From Hyphomicrobiales bacterium (GTDB taxonomy: Bacteria > Pseudomonadota > Alphaproteobacteria > Rhizobiales > Rhizobiaceae): a stretch of DNA of 64,000 bases. A program made the position numbers and the translations under genes. This document shows, piece after piece, positions 40,656 to 49,361 of the stretch (the stretch's first letter is position 1; the number at the start of each line of letters is the position of its first letter). The DNA lies in NCBI GenBank assembly GCA_900466575.1, contig UBMP01000020.1, forward strand, positions 248,001-312,000, written 5' to 3'. A model generated the notes under the pieces. It worked only from the letters and a program-made list of their open reading frames with translations, was not told the DNA's origin and did not search any database.

Positions 40656-41507
40656 TCAGGCAATGACTCGCTGCGTTTGAACACCAAGGCGTTCGATCCC
40701 GAGCGACATGACTTCGCCGCCCTTGAGGAATTTCGGCGGCTTCTGACCCATCCCGACGCCGGGGGGCGTTCCTGTCGAGATGACATCACCAGGTTGGAGG
40801 CTCATGAAGCGGCTCAGATAGGAAATCAGGAAGGGGACTTTGTAGACCATCGTTTTCGTGGAGCCGTCCTGATAGCGGTGGCCGTCTACATCGAGCCACA
40901 TCTTGAGATCATCGAAGTCGCCGACTTCATCGGGGGTGACCAGCCAAGGTCCAAGGGGACCGAACGTGTCGCACCCCTTCCCCTTGTCCCAGGTCCCTGC
41001 CCGCTCCAGCTGATATTCGCGTTCCGATACATCGTTGATGAGGCAGAAGCCGGCTACATGCGAAAGGGCGTCCGCCTCCTCGATATAGCTGCCGCCTTTG
41101 CCGATCACGACACCCAGTTCGACTTCCCAATCCGTCTTGACCGATCCGCGCGGAATGCGGACGTCGTCATCGGGACCAATAATTGCAGAAGTCCACTTGT
41201 TGAAAACAACCGGTTCTGGCGGAACAGCGGCGCCGGTCTCGGCTGCGTGGTCGGCATAGTTCAGGCCAATGCAGATGAACTTGCCAACCTGCCCGACGCA
41301 AGGACCGACGCGAACTTCCTTCTGTGGCGTGCCGGCGACCTTAGGAAGTGAACTGACATCAAGCGACTTCAGGCGATCCAAGTTGTCAGGCAGGAGCGAC
41401 GATCCGGCAAGGTCGGGTATGACAGCTGACAGGTCACGAATGCAGCCGTCGTCATCCAACAAGCCCGGCTTCTCTTGCCCTGAGGGGCCATAGCGCAGCA
41501 ACTTCAT
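40656..41507 (-). CDS. Fumarylacetoacetate hydrolase family protein (2,4-diketo-3-deoxy-L-fuconate hydrolase-like)
   Basis: 283 residues. FAH-fold signatures: GKFICIGLNYADHAAETGA, VFNKWTSAIIGPDD, the metal-binding DWEVELGVVIGK, FCLINDVSEREYQLERAGTWDKGKGCDTFGPLGPWLVTPDEV and ISTGTPPGVG. This subfamily often occurs in L-fucose clusters, where it cleaves 2,4-diketo-3-deoxy-L-fuconate to pyruvate and L-lactate. Here it keeps company, across a decayed gap, with an SDR, a UxaA-type dehydratase and fucU, which supports that reading; the exact substrate is inferred. Confidence 0.85.
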   Translation of the reverse strand: MKLLRYGPSGQEKPGLLDDDGCIRDLSAVIPDLAGSSLLPDNLDRLKSLDVSSLPKVAGTPQKEVRVGPCVGQVGKFICIGLNYADHAAETGAAVPPEPVVFNKWTSAIIGPDDDVRIPRGSVKTDWEVELGVVIGKGGSYIEEADALSHVAGFCLINDVSEREYQLERAGTWDKGKGCDTFGPLGPWLVTPDEVGDFDDLKMWLDVDGHRYQDGSTKTMVYKVPFLISYLSRFMSLQPGDVISTGTPPGVGMGQKPPKFLKGGEVMSLGIERLGVQTQRVIA

Positions 41508-43277
41508 TTCATCATTCTCCTGTTTCCAGCGAATAGGCCGGGTCGGGTCTGGTTAACTTCGATCACTTGGTTCTGGACGGGCCGGTCAATCGTCAAGCCG
41601 GCCGACTACATCGTGGGACTGCTGACGTTGGGTTTATCCTATCGGTAAATGCGGTGTCGATATGCTTCTGAAGCGTTTGTCCCCTCGGGTAGCAAGAGGG
41701 TTTTTACGCGGTTGATCCGGTGACTGTATATTTCGGCTTCTTGTGTTCCTCCCAGGCTGCTGGAGCCCAGCTGTCGTTTCGCTTAAGCCGGTGCCGGCCA
41801 CCCCATCTATTGTGCCCCTTTACCGATAAGACGGCAGTAACAATTTCATGATGAACAGGCCCATGATGATTTTGAGACTGCTACCGCTTCACTCCGGCGA
41901 CCTGCTGTGGCGGTGATCAGGTCGGCCGGGGCAGGTGCAGTGTTTATCTACGGTAGGGAGCTGGTCGCGCGGACTGCGCCAGGGGATATTCGGCGTCCAG
42001 AGTCTGCACCAGTCGTTCGATTGCGACAACCATTCAGAGGTTATCGATATCTACGCGCGAGAGTCACGCGGCACATGGATCGGGCTTCTATAAGTTCGGG
42101 GCGAAGAGCTAGCGCACTGGCTTAGTAGCACGAAGATGAAGATACTGATGGGGAACGAAGGACCGCGACTCTGCGCAGCATCAGATCTCTAGTGCGGGCC
42201 CTGGGAGATGATGGAAAAGAATGCGTCGAAATGTTTCGTTCCTGAAATCGACATCGAGAGAGTTCTTTGAGCGGGTATCTCATCTGTGACCGCGGAGGCC
42301 TGGATTTTCCTTATTTGGAATGATGGTCTTTGTGTCGCCGGAAAACGTCAGCATAATGCCAAATGGCATCGAGAGTTCTCCCATATTTCATGGATGCGCG
42401 AACTGTTTATCCTGGGGAGATCGGGGAGGCTTGATCCCCGGCGATTTCACCGGTTTTAACGACCGCACCGTCACCGGCAATTGTTGAAGTTGCTCGCATG
42501 GAAAGTGTGGGATCTTCTTGGCATTCATAACACTCCCTACGACCATGCCGAAGCCTTGACCTCTGGCTGATGAGCATGACTCAATTGTCAGCAGCTTCTT
42601 CTGGGGAGGGTCGGTCGTGGTTCCCCTGCCCTCTCCTCTGCGTTTTGTCTCGCCCTAAGTCTTCACGTTCGGCTGAGCGCTGCGGGCAAGTTTTCGATCC
42701 TTCAGCTCCGTCCCATGCCGGCGTCCGGCCAGCCGCCATTGGAAGATAGCGGTTTTCATCAGGCTCCCGCGGTCTAGAAGCTGATAGCCCAGGTTCCCAG
42801 GTGTGATGAAATAAGCCTCCTGCCAGACGTTCTTGGCGACTATTCTGTCGAACTTTCATATATTTGCTTTGGCAACATCATAGGGGACTTAAGCAAGGAC
42901 GCGCGCTAGTTTTGCGCACATCCAGGCGGTGCCGGGCAGATGTCCCTACGGCCTTTGGCTGTCCACGAACCCTCCCGATGACGAGGAAGGCGGACGGAAT
43001 GGTTTGCGCATTCCCGGCCGGATGGCCCGAGCAGAAATTTGGTGCGCAAGTTCAGTGACGCGACGCAGCAGATCAGGGCAGCAAGCCCGGGGATCGATCA
43101 CTTTCCCTGCAAGATAGTCGACAGCGACGTAAAGTCTCTCGCTACGTCGGGCGAATGTGCTCAGCGCCCAGGAACAGGGCTCACTTCAGCGTTGGCTGTG
43201 AACCCTCCTTCTGATCCCGTCAGGCGATGAATGTTCTTCATTCTGCAATGCTCACAAGCCAAGTCGGCGTTGCGAGG
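41508..43277. other. Decayed region without intact genes
   Basis: About 1.8 kb inside the fucose-type cluster. Short frames only. On the minus strand around 43150-42946 a start-less open frame reads ...LYVAVDYLAGKVIDPRA...DLLRRVTELAHQI..., which looks like a gene remnant I cannot name. A ten-base inverted repeat (TATCGGTAAA 41640-41649, TTTACCGATA 41819-41828) flanks about 170 bases. An intact version of such a cluster would be expected to carry a lactonase or transporter here. Confidence 0.55.
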
Positions 43278-44027
43278 CTAGATGGTAACGCCACCATCCA
43301 CCAACATGGCCTGCCCGCTGACGAAGCGGCTTTCTGGTGAAAGAAGATAGATCACCATCGGCGTGATGTCGTCAACAGTTGCCAAACGCCCCATGGGCTG
43401 GCGCGCAATGAAGTCCTTCTCGGCCTGTATCGGGTCTGCAGAGGCCGCAATGCGCCCTCTCAGCGACGGTGTATCGACCGTTCCCGGGCAAATCGCATTA
43501 CAGCGGATCCCCTGCTTTACGAAATCGGCAGCGATGGATTTCGTCAGGCCGATAACCGCGGCTTTGGACGCTCCATAAGATGCCCGGTTGGCGAAACCCT
43601 TGATGGATGATGCCATGGACGCCATGTTCAGCAATGAGGCCGTTCCGGTCTCCCCTGCCCGCACGAGCATGCCCGGCAAGAAAGCACGGCACATCCGCAT
43701 CATGGCGGTGACGTTGAGGTCAAACGCAAAGGTCCAGTCGGAGTCGGCGATATCCAGGACCGTTCCGTTGTGAACCACGCCGGCACAATTGAACAACCCG
43801 TCGAGTTTCGGCAATTTTGCTGCCAGAGCGTCTATTTCATCCTGTTTCATAACATCAAGGCGCGACGTCCTAATGCTTGAATTCTCTGCAGAAAGTGAGG
43901 CTAAGGCCTCACTATTGATATCTGTCGCGTAGACGGTGGCGCCTTCCGTAGCGGCAGCCAGCGCCGATGCCCGACCTATCCCCTGCCCCGCAGCAGTTAT
44001 GAGTATATTCAGGCCCTTAAGACGCAT
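43278..44027 (-). CDS. SDR dehydrogenase (2-keto-3-deoxy-L-fuconate dehydrogenase-like)
   Basis: 249 residues. TAAGQGIGRA cofactor motif, FNCAGVVHNGTVLD, catalytic YGASK, CPGTVDTPSL and the C-terminal FVSGQAMLVDGGVTI. The unusual TAAGQGIGRA and NCAGVVHNG strings match the DHRS6/BDH2-type SDRs that include bacterial 2-keto-3-deoxy-L-fuconate 4-dehydrogenases. The dehydratase gene is 69 bases upstream on the same strand. Role in the pathway inferred from context. Confidence 0.86.
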   Translation of the reverse strand: MRLKGLNILITAAGQGIGRASALAAATEGATVYATDINSEALASLSAENSSIRTSRLDVMKQDEIDALAAKLPKLDGLFNCAGVVHNGTVLDIADSDWTFAFDLNVTAMMRMCRAFLPGMLVRAGETGTASLLNMASMASSIKGFANRASYGASKAAVIGLTKSIAADFVKQGIRCNAICPGTVDTPSLRGRIAASADPIQAEKDFIARQPMGRLATVDDITPMVIYLLSPESRFVSGQAMLVDGGVTI

Positions 44028-44080
44028 AGTTAAACCTTCACACGAGCTGTACTTAAGCTAGTGCATCAAATTAAAGTAAT

Positions 44081-44094
44081 CTCTCACGTGAGAG
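44081..44094. promoter_or_regulatory. 14-bp perfect palindrome between dehydratase and SDR genes
   Basis: CTCTCACGTGAGAG, directly after the dehydratase stop and 54 bases upstream of the SDR start. It could be an operator or a short termination structure; it is unlike the palindrome near the GntR gene. Confidence 0.4.
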
Positions 44095-44096
44095 TG

Positions 44097-45620
44097 TTAC
44101 ATTACGGCACCAATTTGCCAGGGAACGAACTCCGCTCCTCCAAAGCCTAGTTCTTCGCTCTTAGTCCGCTCACCCGATGCGACTCGGATAATCAGCTCGA
44201 AAAGTTCCGTGCCCTTCTCCTCGATGCTCACGCCTTCGGTGACTATATCGCCACAGTTGAGATCCATATCTTCGGACAACTTTGCGTACATTTCGGAGTT
44301 GGTGGCGAGCTTGATGCATGGCGTCGGTTTGTAGCCCGAGACCGAACCTCGACCTGTGGTGAAGACGATCAGGTTGGCGCCGGAGGCGACCTGGCCTGTC
44401 ACGGAGCAGGGATCGAAACCCGGACTATCCATGAAGACAAAACCCTTTGTGTCGATTTTCTCACCGAATTTGTAAACACCGCTAAGGGGCGCCGTACCCC
44501 CCTTGGCGACAGCACCAAGCGACTTTTCGAGAATCGTTGTGAGACCGCCGCGCTTGTTGCCGGGCGACGGATTATTGTCCATCTCTCCGCCATTGCGGGC
44601 TGTGTAATCCTCCCACCAGCGAATGCGCTCAACAAGCTTTTCACCGACCTCGATCGTCTCCGCACGGCGCGTCAGCAGGTGCTCTGCGCCGTAGATTTCG
44701 GAGGTTTCAGACAGGATTGTGGTGCCGCCATGGCGCACCAGCAGGTCGGAAGCATGGCCGAGCGCAGGGTTGGCCGTAATGCCCGAATAGCCATCAGAAC
44801 CGCCGCATTGCAGCCCTATTGTGATTTCAGAAACAGAAATAGGCTCACGGACGGCCTTGTTCGCGTGCTCTGCGACGCCTCTGAGGGCCTCCAGGCCGCG
44901 TTCAATGGTGCGGCGTGTTCCACCCTCCTGCTGGATCGTCATGTACTGCAGGGCGCCGTCTGCGCGGATTTTACGCCCTCCCACGAGCTCCGGGATCTGC
45001 ATGACTTCGCAGCCGAGGCCGAGCAGCAGAATGCCGCCAAAGTTGGGGTTCTGGGCATAACCAGACAGGGTCCGGAAGAGCGTTGCATAGCCTTCGCCCT
45101 CCCCGGACATGCCGCATCCGGTCGAATGAACGATCGGAACGATGCCGTCGATGTTCGCGTACTGGTTGAGGAAACCCGCCTTCTCTGCTGCTTCAGCAAT
45201 GAATTTTGCGACCGAGCCGGAACAGTTTACCGTGGTCAGAATGCCGATGTAATTGCGCGTGCCTGCCTTGCCGTCGGCTCGGCGGTAACCCTGAAAGGTG
45301 CGAAGTTGATCGGCCGGAGCGAGCGGCTCGTTCTGCGTCGCGTGGCCGTAATCCTGGTGGTGCTCGCCCATACCGAGATTATGAACGTGCACATGTTCGC
45401 CGGCGTGAATGTCTGCCTTCGCCTGACCGATGATCTGTCCGTATCGATAAACGTTTCCGCCCGCCGGAATGTGACGGGTCGCTACTTTATGGCCGCGCGG
45501 AACTGCAAGCTTGAGGGGCATGGAAATCTCGTCGAGGCGTTCGCCCGCGGCCAGATCGCGCAAGGCGATGACCACGTTGTCATTTGAATGCAGACGAATC
45601 AATTTAGCGCCTCGGTCCAT
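44097..45620 (-). CDS. UxaA-family sugar-acid dehydratase (altronate/fuconate type)
   Basis: 507 residues. N-terminal SAF-like domain (KLIRLHSNDNVVIALRDLAAGERLD...HIPAGGNVYRYGQIIG...HVHNLGM, about 5-88), then the UxaA catalytic domain with RADGKAGTRNYIGILTTVNCSGSVAKFI, HSTGCGMSGEGEG, GLQCGGSDGYSGITANPALG and DNNPSPGNKRGGLTTILEKSLGAVAKGG. Fe-dependent dehydration of an aldonate to a 2-keto-3-deoxy acid. With fucU and the SDR nearby, L-fuconate is the likeliest substrate, but altronate cannot be excluded. Divergent from the GntR regulator. Confidence 0.88.
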   Translation of the reverse strand: MDRGAKLIRLHSNDNVVIALRDLAAGERLDEISMPLKLAVPRGHKVATRHIPAGGNVYRYGQIIGQAKADIHAGEHVHVHNLGMGEHHQDYGHATQNEPLAPADQLRTFQGYRRADGKAGTRNYIGILTTVNCSGSVAKFIAEAAEKAGFLNQYANIDGIVPIVHSTGCGMSGEGEGYATLFRTLSGYAQNPNFGGILLLGLGCEVMQIPELVGGRKIRADGALQYMTIQQEGGTRRTIERGLEALRGVAEHANKAVREPISVSEITIGLQCGGSDGYSGITANPALGHASDLLVRHGGTTILSETSEIYGAEHLLTRRAETIEVGEKLVERIRWWEDYTARNGGEMDNNPSPGNKRGGLTTILEKSLGAVAKGGTAPLSGVYKFGEKIDTKGFVFMDSPGFDPCSVTGQVASGANLIVFTTGRGSVSGYKPTPCIKLATNSEMYAKLSEDMDLNCGDIVTEGVSIEEKGTELFELIIRVASGERTKSEELGFGGAEFVPWQIGAVM

Positions 45621-45723
45621 TCCTGTACATCCTCCCCCGTTAATTCTTGGTTTTTTGGGCCTCTGGCGCCAACTATTATCAGGTGTTAAATAGTGTTCTA
45701 TCTTGACTAGTACGCAATGTCAA

Positions 45724-45735
45724 CTAACATGTTAG
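45724..45735. promoter_or_regulatory. Palindrome CTAACATGTTAG, candidate GntR operator
   Basis: Perfect 12-bp palindrome in the 141-base divergent space between the dehydratase and the FadR-type regulator, 27 bases before the regulator start. Its size and position suit an operator of a dimeric GntR protein. Confidence 0.5.
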
Positions 45736-45761
45736 ACATTCATTGAGGGGATTCGTTAAGT

Positions 45762-46478
45762 ATGACGCAGGCTTTGAACGCGCGAGCATTGACCGCAATT
45801 GACGATTTGCCGGGGTCGCTGGCGCAGCGCGTGTATCAATCGTTGCAGGAAGCGATCATGTCGCTGACGTTTCCCCCGGGCAGCTTAATCCGAAAGGGCG
45901 CCATCTGCGATGAACTCGGTGTATCGCGGTCGCCCGTCTCGGAAGCGATTACACGGTTGGCATCTGAGGGTCTTGTCGATGTAATCCCGCAAAGTGGCAC
46001 GCGCGTGGCGCGCTTCTCGATCGAGGAAATCCGGGAGGCCGCCTTTATGCGCGAAGCATTGGAAGTGGCCGCAGTGGAAAAGGTCGCGCGCACGCATACG
46101 GCCGACCAATATGCCAAACTGGCTCGCAATGTTCGGTTGCAGGCCATGCTGGTGGAGGACCACGACACGGCCGGCTTTTATCAGGCCGACGAGGAGTTTC
46201 ATGCCCTTCTGATGGAGTTCACGGGATTCCCCGGCGTGGCGGCCACTGTGGCCACGATTGCGTTGAAGCTGAAGCGACCGAGAATGCTTCTGCTTCCCGA
46301 AGCTGGCCGCAATGACGACGCGGTGCGCGAGCATCTGGCGATTGTCGAGGCTATTCGGGATCGTAATCCCGATGAGGCGCGCTCCGCTATGCGCTACCAC
46401 CTTGCGCAACTGGTCAGCCGTTTCGATCCGCTGGAGCAGGAGCATCCGGAGTTTTTCCGCTCCAGGCAGTCCCATTGA
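45762..46478 (+). CDS. GntR/FadR-family transcriptional regulator
   Basis: 238 residues. N-terminal winged helix (SLAQRVYQSLQEAIMSLTFPPGSLIRKGAICDELGVSRSPVSEAITRLASEGLVDVIPQSGTRV) and a C-terminal FCD ligand domain with the metal-binding pattern Asp...EEFHALL...REHLAIVEAI...MRYHLAQL. FCD regulators usually sense an organic acid. It is divergent from the dehydratase, so it most likely represses this catabolic cluster. Confidence 0.92.
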   Translation: MTQALNARALTAIDDLPGSLAQRVYQSLQEAIMSLTFPPGSLIRKGAICDELGVSRSPVSEAITRLASEGLVDVIPQSGTRVARFSIEEIREAAFMREALEVAAVEKVARTHTADQYAKLARNVRLQAMLVEDHDTAGFYQADEEFHALLMEFTGFPGVAATVATIALKLKRPRMLLLPEAGRNDDAVREHLAIVEAIRDRNPDEARSAMRYHLAQLVSRFDPLEQEHPEFFRSRQSH

Positions 46479-46990
46479 AACTCCCCTCGCCTGCGGACCA
46501 GTTTCCTGTACGCGTGACTGAGTAATTTCTGCTGACCGGGCGAAAAAGTCTTTCTGATCACCACCCGCGTTTGGGGTGGCGGTGCTCTGTTGCGTGGTCT
46601 GTATAGACGGCGGGGATAGAGAGGCTTGGGACGCGCTCCGCTTGGGCTTATCGAGTAGCTGTTATATTCCCGCGTCGCTGTACATCTGGGCGGTGCGAAG
46701 AGCGCGTTGGTCGGGTCGTTGGTGACCTGAATCCGGCACCTGTGATTCCCGACCAGGGCAACCGGGCGCATCCGGGATTGTGAGCGGAATCAGGTGATGC
46801 GGATTTGTGGAGCGAGCAAGACGCGCCGGGAAGCTGATGATCAAGCTACTCTGCTTGACCGTGAAGTCTGTGCGCTCTCGCGAAACTCGAATCGTGCCTG
46901 GGAATCGTGGGCGCCAACTATTCAACTGAAGTCGAGATAGCGCGCTGGGCGACCGATTTGGCGTCGGCGATATATTGAGGCTAGGTGCCG
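46479..46990. other. Region with probable decayed start of the aldo-keto reductase
   Basis: About 500 bases with no credible intact frame between the regulator and the recognisable part of the reductase pseudogene. A short plus-strand segment near 46680-46730 faintly recalls an aldo-keto reductase N-terminus (LGGAKSALVGSL), too weak to annotate. Confidence 0.4.
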
Positions 46991-47472
46991 GGCACAAGAG
47001 CTGCGAGGCTGCGAAAGGCTTCTTGGTATCGGTTGCTTCACTGTTTTGTACCCGCCGCCACTAGCACATGCGGGAAGCAGGTGGCGCCCTACTCTTCTCT
47101 CTCTGGGGTGAAGGTCGCCGCGCTTTCCATCATCCTGGGCGAGCCCTGCAGTTCGGCGATTCTCGGGACCGCAACGATCCGGTGCGCGCGCTGTATTGCC
47201 CCCTACCCCTTCGGAGGTTCTGAAGCGGTTTGCATGGATCGAATCAGTGCGTAGACCTCACATCGTTTCCCTGGCCGCCGCAACGCTGCAATGCCTGTTG
47301 GGCACTTGGGTGTGAGGACCGCGCTCGTCGCGCGGTGATTCGCATGAAATTGATGGCCGCCGCGAGACTCTTGCAAGTGGAAATCCCTGCGGGCCTCTGG
47401 ACGGACGTGAAGCGAGAGGGTCATATCCCCGCCGACGTATCTATTCCCGAGGAGAGCAGAGATGCTTCGTAA
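46991..47472 (+). pseudogene. Frameshifted aldo-keto reductase (L-fucose dehydrogenase-like) remnant
   Basis: Three successive reading-frame pieces match the C-terminal half of L-fucose/D-threo-aldose 1-dehydrogenases: GVKVAALSIILGEPCSSAILG (about 47110-47175), then PSEVLKRFAWIESVRR and SLAAATLQCLLG (47208-47310), then VEIPAGLWTDVKREGHIP (about 47380-47435). Frame changes and a premature stop separate them, and no N-terminal half is clear. The remnant ends overlapping fucU, the usual order in L-fucose operons. An intact enzyme would oxidise L-fucose to the lactone. Confidence 0.72.
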
Positions 47473-47890
47473 CATCCCACCGATTCTTTCGCCTGATCTT
47501 CTCCACGCCTTGGCTGCGATGGGCCATGGAGACGACATCGTGATTGCTGATGCCAATTTTCCAGCCGAAAGCTCCGGCGTGCCATGCATCCGCCTCGACG
47601 GCATCTCTGCAACCGAGGCGCTGGAGGCGATTCTGTCGCTCCTCCCGCTTGATAGCTTTGTGCCGGATCCTGCGCTGGTGATGCAGGTCGTTGGCGATCC
47701 AGACGCTGTTCCGGAGGTCGTCGGCGAGTTCCAGTCCATCATCGATCGGGTCGCTGATAACCCGGCTAAGATTCAGAGCCTGGAGCGGTTTGCATTTTAT
47801 GATCGCGCTAGCGATGCCTTTGCCGTCGTCCAAACTGGAGAGCGGCGGCTCTATGGAAACATTATCCTCAAGAAGGGCGTCATCAAGTAA
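47462..47890 (+). CDS. fucU: L-fucose mutarotase FucU (RbsD/FucU family)
   Basis: 142 residues, ATG 47462 with GAGGAGAG upstream. MLRNIPPILSPDLLHALAAMGHGDDIVIADANFP, IRLDGISATEALEAILSLLPLD and the end ERFAFYDRASDAFAVVQTGERRLYGNIILKKGVI are diagnostic of FucU, which interconverts the anomers of L-fucose. Catalytic His in MGHGD and Tyr in LYGNI are present. It lies right after the reductase pseudogene and still looks intact. Confidence 0.93.
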   Translation: MLRNIPPILSPDLLHALAAMGHGDDIVIADANFPAESSGVPCIRLDGISATEALEAILSLLPLDSFVPDPALVMQVVGDPDAVPEVVGEFQSIIDRVADNPAKIQSLERFAFYDRASDAFAVVQTGERRLYGNIILKKGVIK

Positions 47891-47901
47891 CTGATGACGC
47901 C
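47876..47901 (+). terminator. Hairpin containing the fucU stop codon
   Basis: Perfect ten-base stem GGCGTCATCA / TGATGACGCC with loop AGTAAC, in which the TAA stop lies. No T-run follows. Confidence 0.5.
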
Positions 47902-48030
47902 GACCGGTTTCGGCGAGGCGGCGTGCCTCTCTCGAGCGAGCGATGCTTAGCAGGCTCAGGAAACGGCCCGGCGGCGGGCTGTTTCCATTCGTTAACCCTG
48001 TTGCCTTGCGCAATCTTACGAATCTGCGAT

Positions 48031-48071
48031 AATAACGATTATTCAAACTGCCTCGCCCGAAAATCGTTATT
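48031..48071. promoter_or_regulatory. Inverted repeat upstream of repA, probable RepA operator
   Basis: AATAACGATT at 48031-48040 is exactly inverted as AATCGTTATT at 48062-48071, 15 bases before the repA start. RepA proteins autorepress through sites in this position; the match to a specific operator is inferred. Confidence 0.55.
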
Positions 48072-48086
48072 TGGAATTCAGACTCG

Positions 48087-49298
48087 ATGAACGCCGTCAC
48101 CTCAGCCGCGACAAGCCGCGAAGCCTTTCACTTTGAGGACGAGATTCTCGAACAGGGCGACCTGATTTCGAAGAAGCTGCATCTGCTCAGCCTTCAGCGA
48201 TTCCCGCCGACGGCGCACAAGACGCTCCGCACATTTTCGCTGGCCGAGGTAGCACATTTTCTGGGTGTCTCACAGAGCACGCTGAAGAAGCTTCATCTGG
48301 AGGGCAAGGGTCCTCTGCCCCAGACGTCTCCCTCCGGTCGACGCTCCTATTCGGCGCAGCAGATGGCGGAACTGCGCGACTATCTCAGCCAACATGGCCG
48401 TGCCGACGTGAAGGATTACTCGCCGCGTCGCCGTCCGGCCGATAGACTACAGGTGATCGCGGTCGTCAATTTTAAAGGCGGATCGGCGAAGACAACGACT
48501 GCAGCGCACCTGGCGCAGCATCTTGCGCTCACCGGGCATCGCGTGCTTGCTATTGACCTGGATCCGCAGGCCTCGCTCACCTCGCTGCATGGGTTCCAGC
48601 CGGAGCTGGACCAAACGCAGTCGCTCTACGAGGCGCTCCGTTATGATGAAGAGCGGAAGCCGATCAGGGACGTGATCCGACAGACCAACTTCCCCGGCCT
48701 CGACATCGTGCCTGCCAATCTCGAACTGCAGGAATTCGAATACGACACGCCGCTCGCCATGGCGAACCGAAACTCGAATGAAGGCAAGACCTTCTTCACG
48801 CGCATTTCGCGCGCTCTCGCCGAAGTGGATGATCAATACGACGTGGTGGTGATCGATTGCCCGCCTCAGCTGGGTTATCTGACGATTACGGCCCTTGTTG
48901 CGGCCACGAGCGTGCTGATTACCATTCACCCGCAGATGCTGGACGTCATGTCCATGGGGCAGTTCCTGCTCATGCTGGGTGGTATTCTGAAGCCGATCCG
49001 ACAGGCGGGCGCCGAGGTAAACCTCTCCTGGTATCGCTACCTCGTGACGCGCTATGAGCCGACCGATGGGCCCCAAGCGCAGATGGTTGGATTCATGCAG
49101 ACCCTGTTCAACGAGTTCATGCTGAAGAACCAGATGCTGAAATCGACGGCCATTTCCGACGCGGGCATCACAAAGCAGACGCTGTACGAAGTCGAGCGGA
49201 CCCAGATGACGCGCACGACGTACGATCGGGCGATGGAGGCTCTCGAAGCTGTGAACGCTGAAATTACCGAGCTGGTTCACGCGGCATGGGGCCGGTGA
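48087..49298 (+). CDS. repA: Plasmid partitioning ATPase RepA
   Basis: 403 residues. N-terminal helix-turn-helix (RTFSLAEVAHFLGVSQSTLKKLHLEGKGPLPQTSPSGRRSYSAQQMAELR, 48-97), deviant Walker A KGGSAKTT at 130-137, Walker B region YDVVVIDCPPQLG and the C-terminal ISDAGITKQTLYEVERTQMTRTTYDRAMEALEAVNAEITELVHAAWGR typical of RepA. ParA-type ATPase for segregation and autorepressor of the operon. repB follows 63 bases later, but no repC follows. Confidence 0.96.
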   Translation: MNAVTSAATSREAFHFEDEILEQGDLISKKLHLLSLQRFPPTAHKTLRTFSLAEVAHFLGVSQSTLKKLHLEGKGPLPQTSPSGRRSYSAQQMAELRDYLSQHGRADVKDYSPRRRPADRLQVIAVVNFKGGSAKTTTAAHLAQHLALTGHRVLAIDLDPQASLTSLHGFQPELDQTQSLYEALRYDEERKPIRDVIRQTNFPGLDIVPANLELQEFEYDTPLAMANRNSNEGKTFFTRISRALAEVDDQYDVVVIDCPPQLGYLTITALVAATSVLITIHPQMLDVMSMGQFLLMLGGILKPIRQAGAEVNLSWYRYLVTRYEPTDGPQAQMVGFMQTLFNEFMLKNQMLKSTAISDAGITKQTLYEVERTQMTRTTYDRAMEALEAVNAEITELVHAAWGR

Positions 49299-49299
49299 A

Positions 49300-49315
49300 G
49301 TTGTCGGCTGACAAA
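49300..49315. other. Candidate parS centromere site between repA and repB
   Basis: GTTGTCGGCTGACAAA matches the repABC parS pattern GTTnnCnGCnGnnAAC in all fixed positions but the last, with arms TTGTC/GACAA. It is in the repA-repB gap, a known location for parS. Confidence 0.5.
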
Positions 49316-49361
49316 AATGGGGAAATATTGAATATTTCCAGTGGTATAGGGGTGACAAAAA

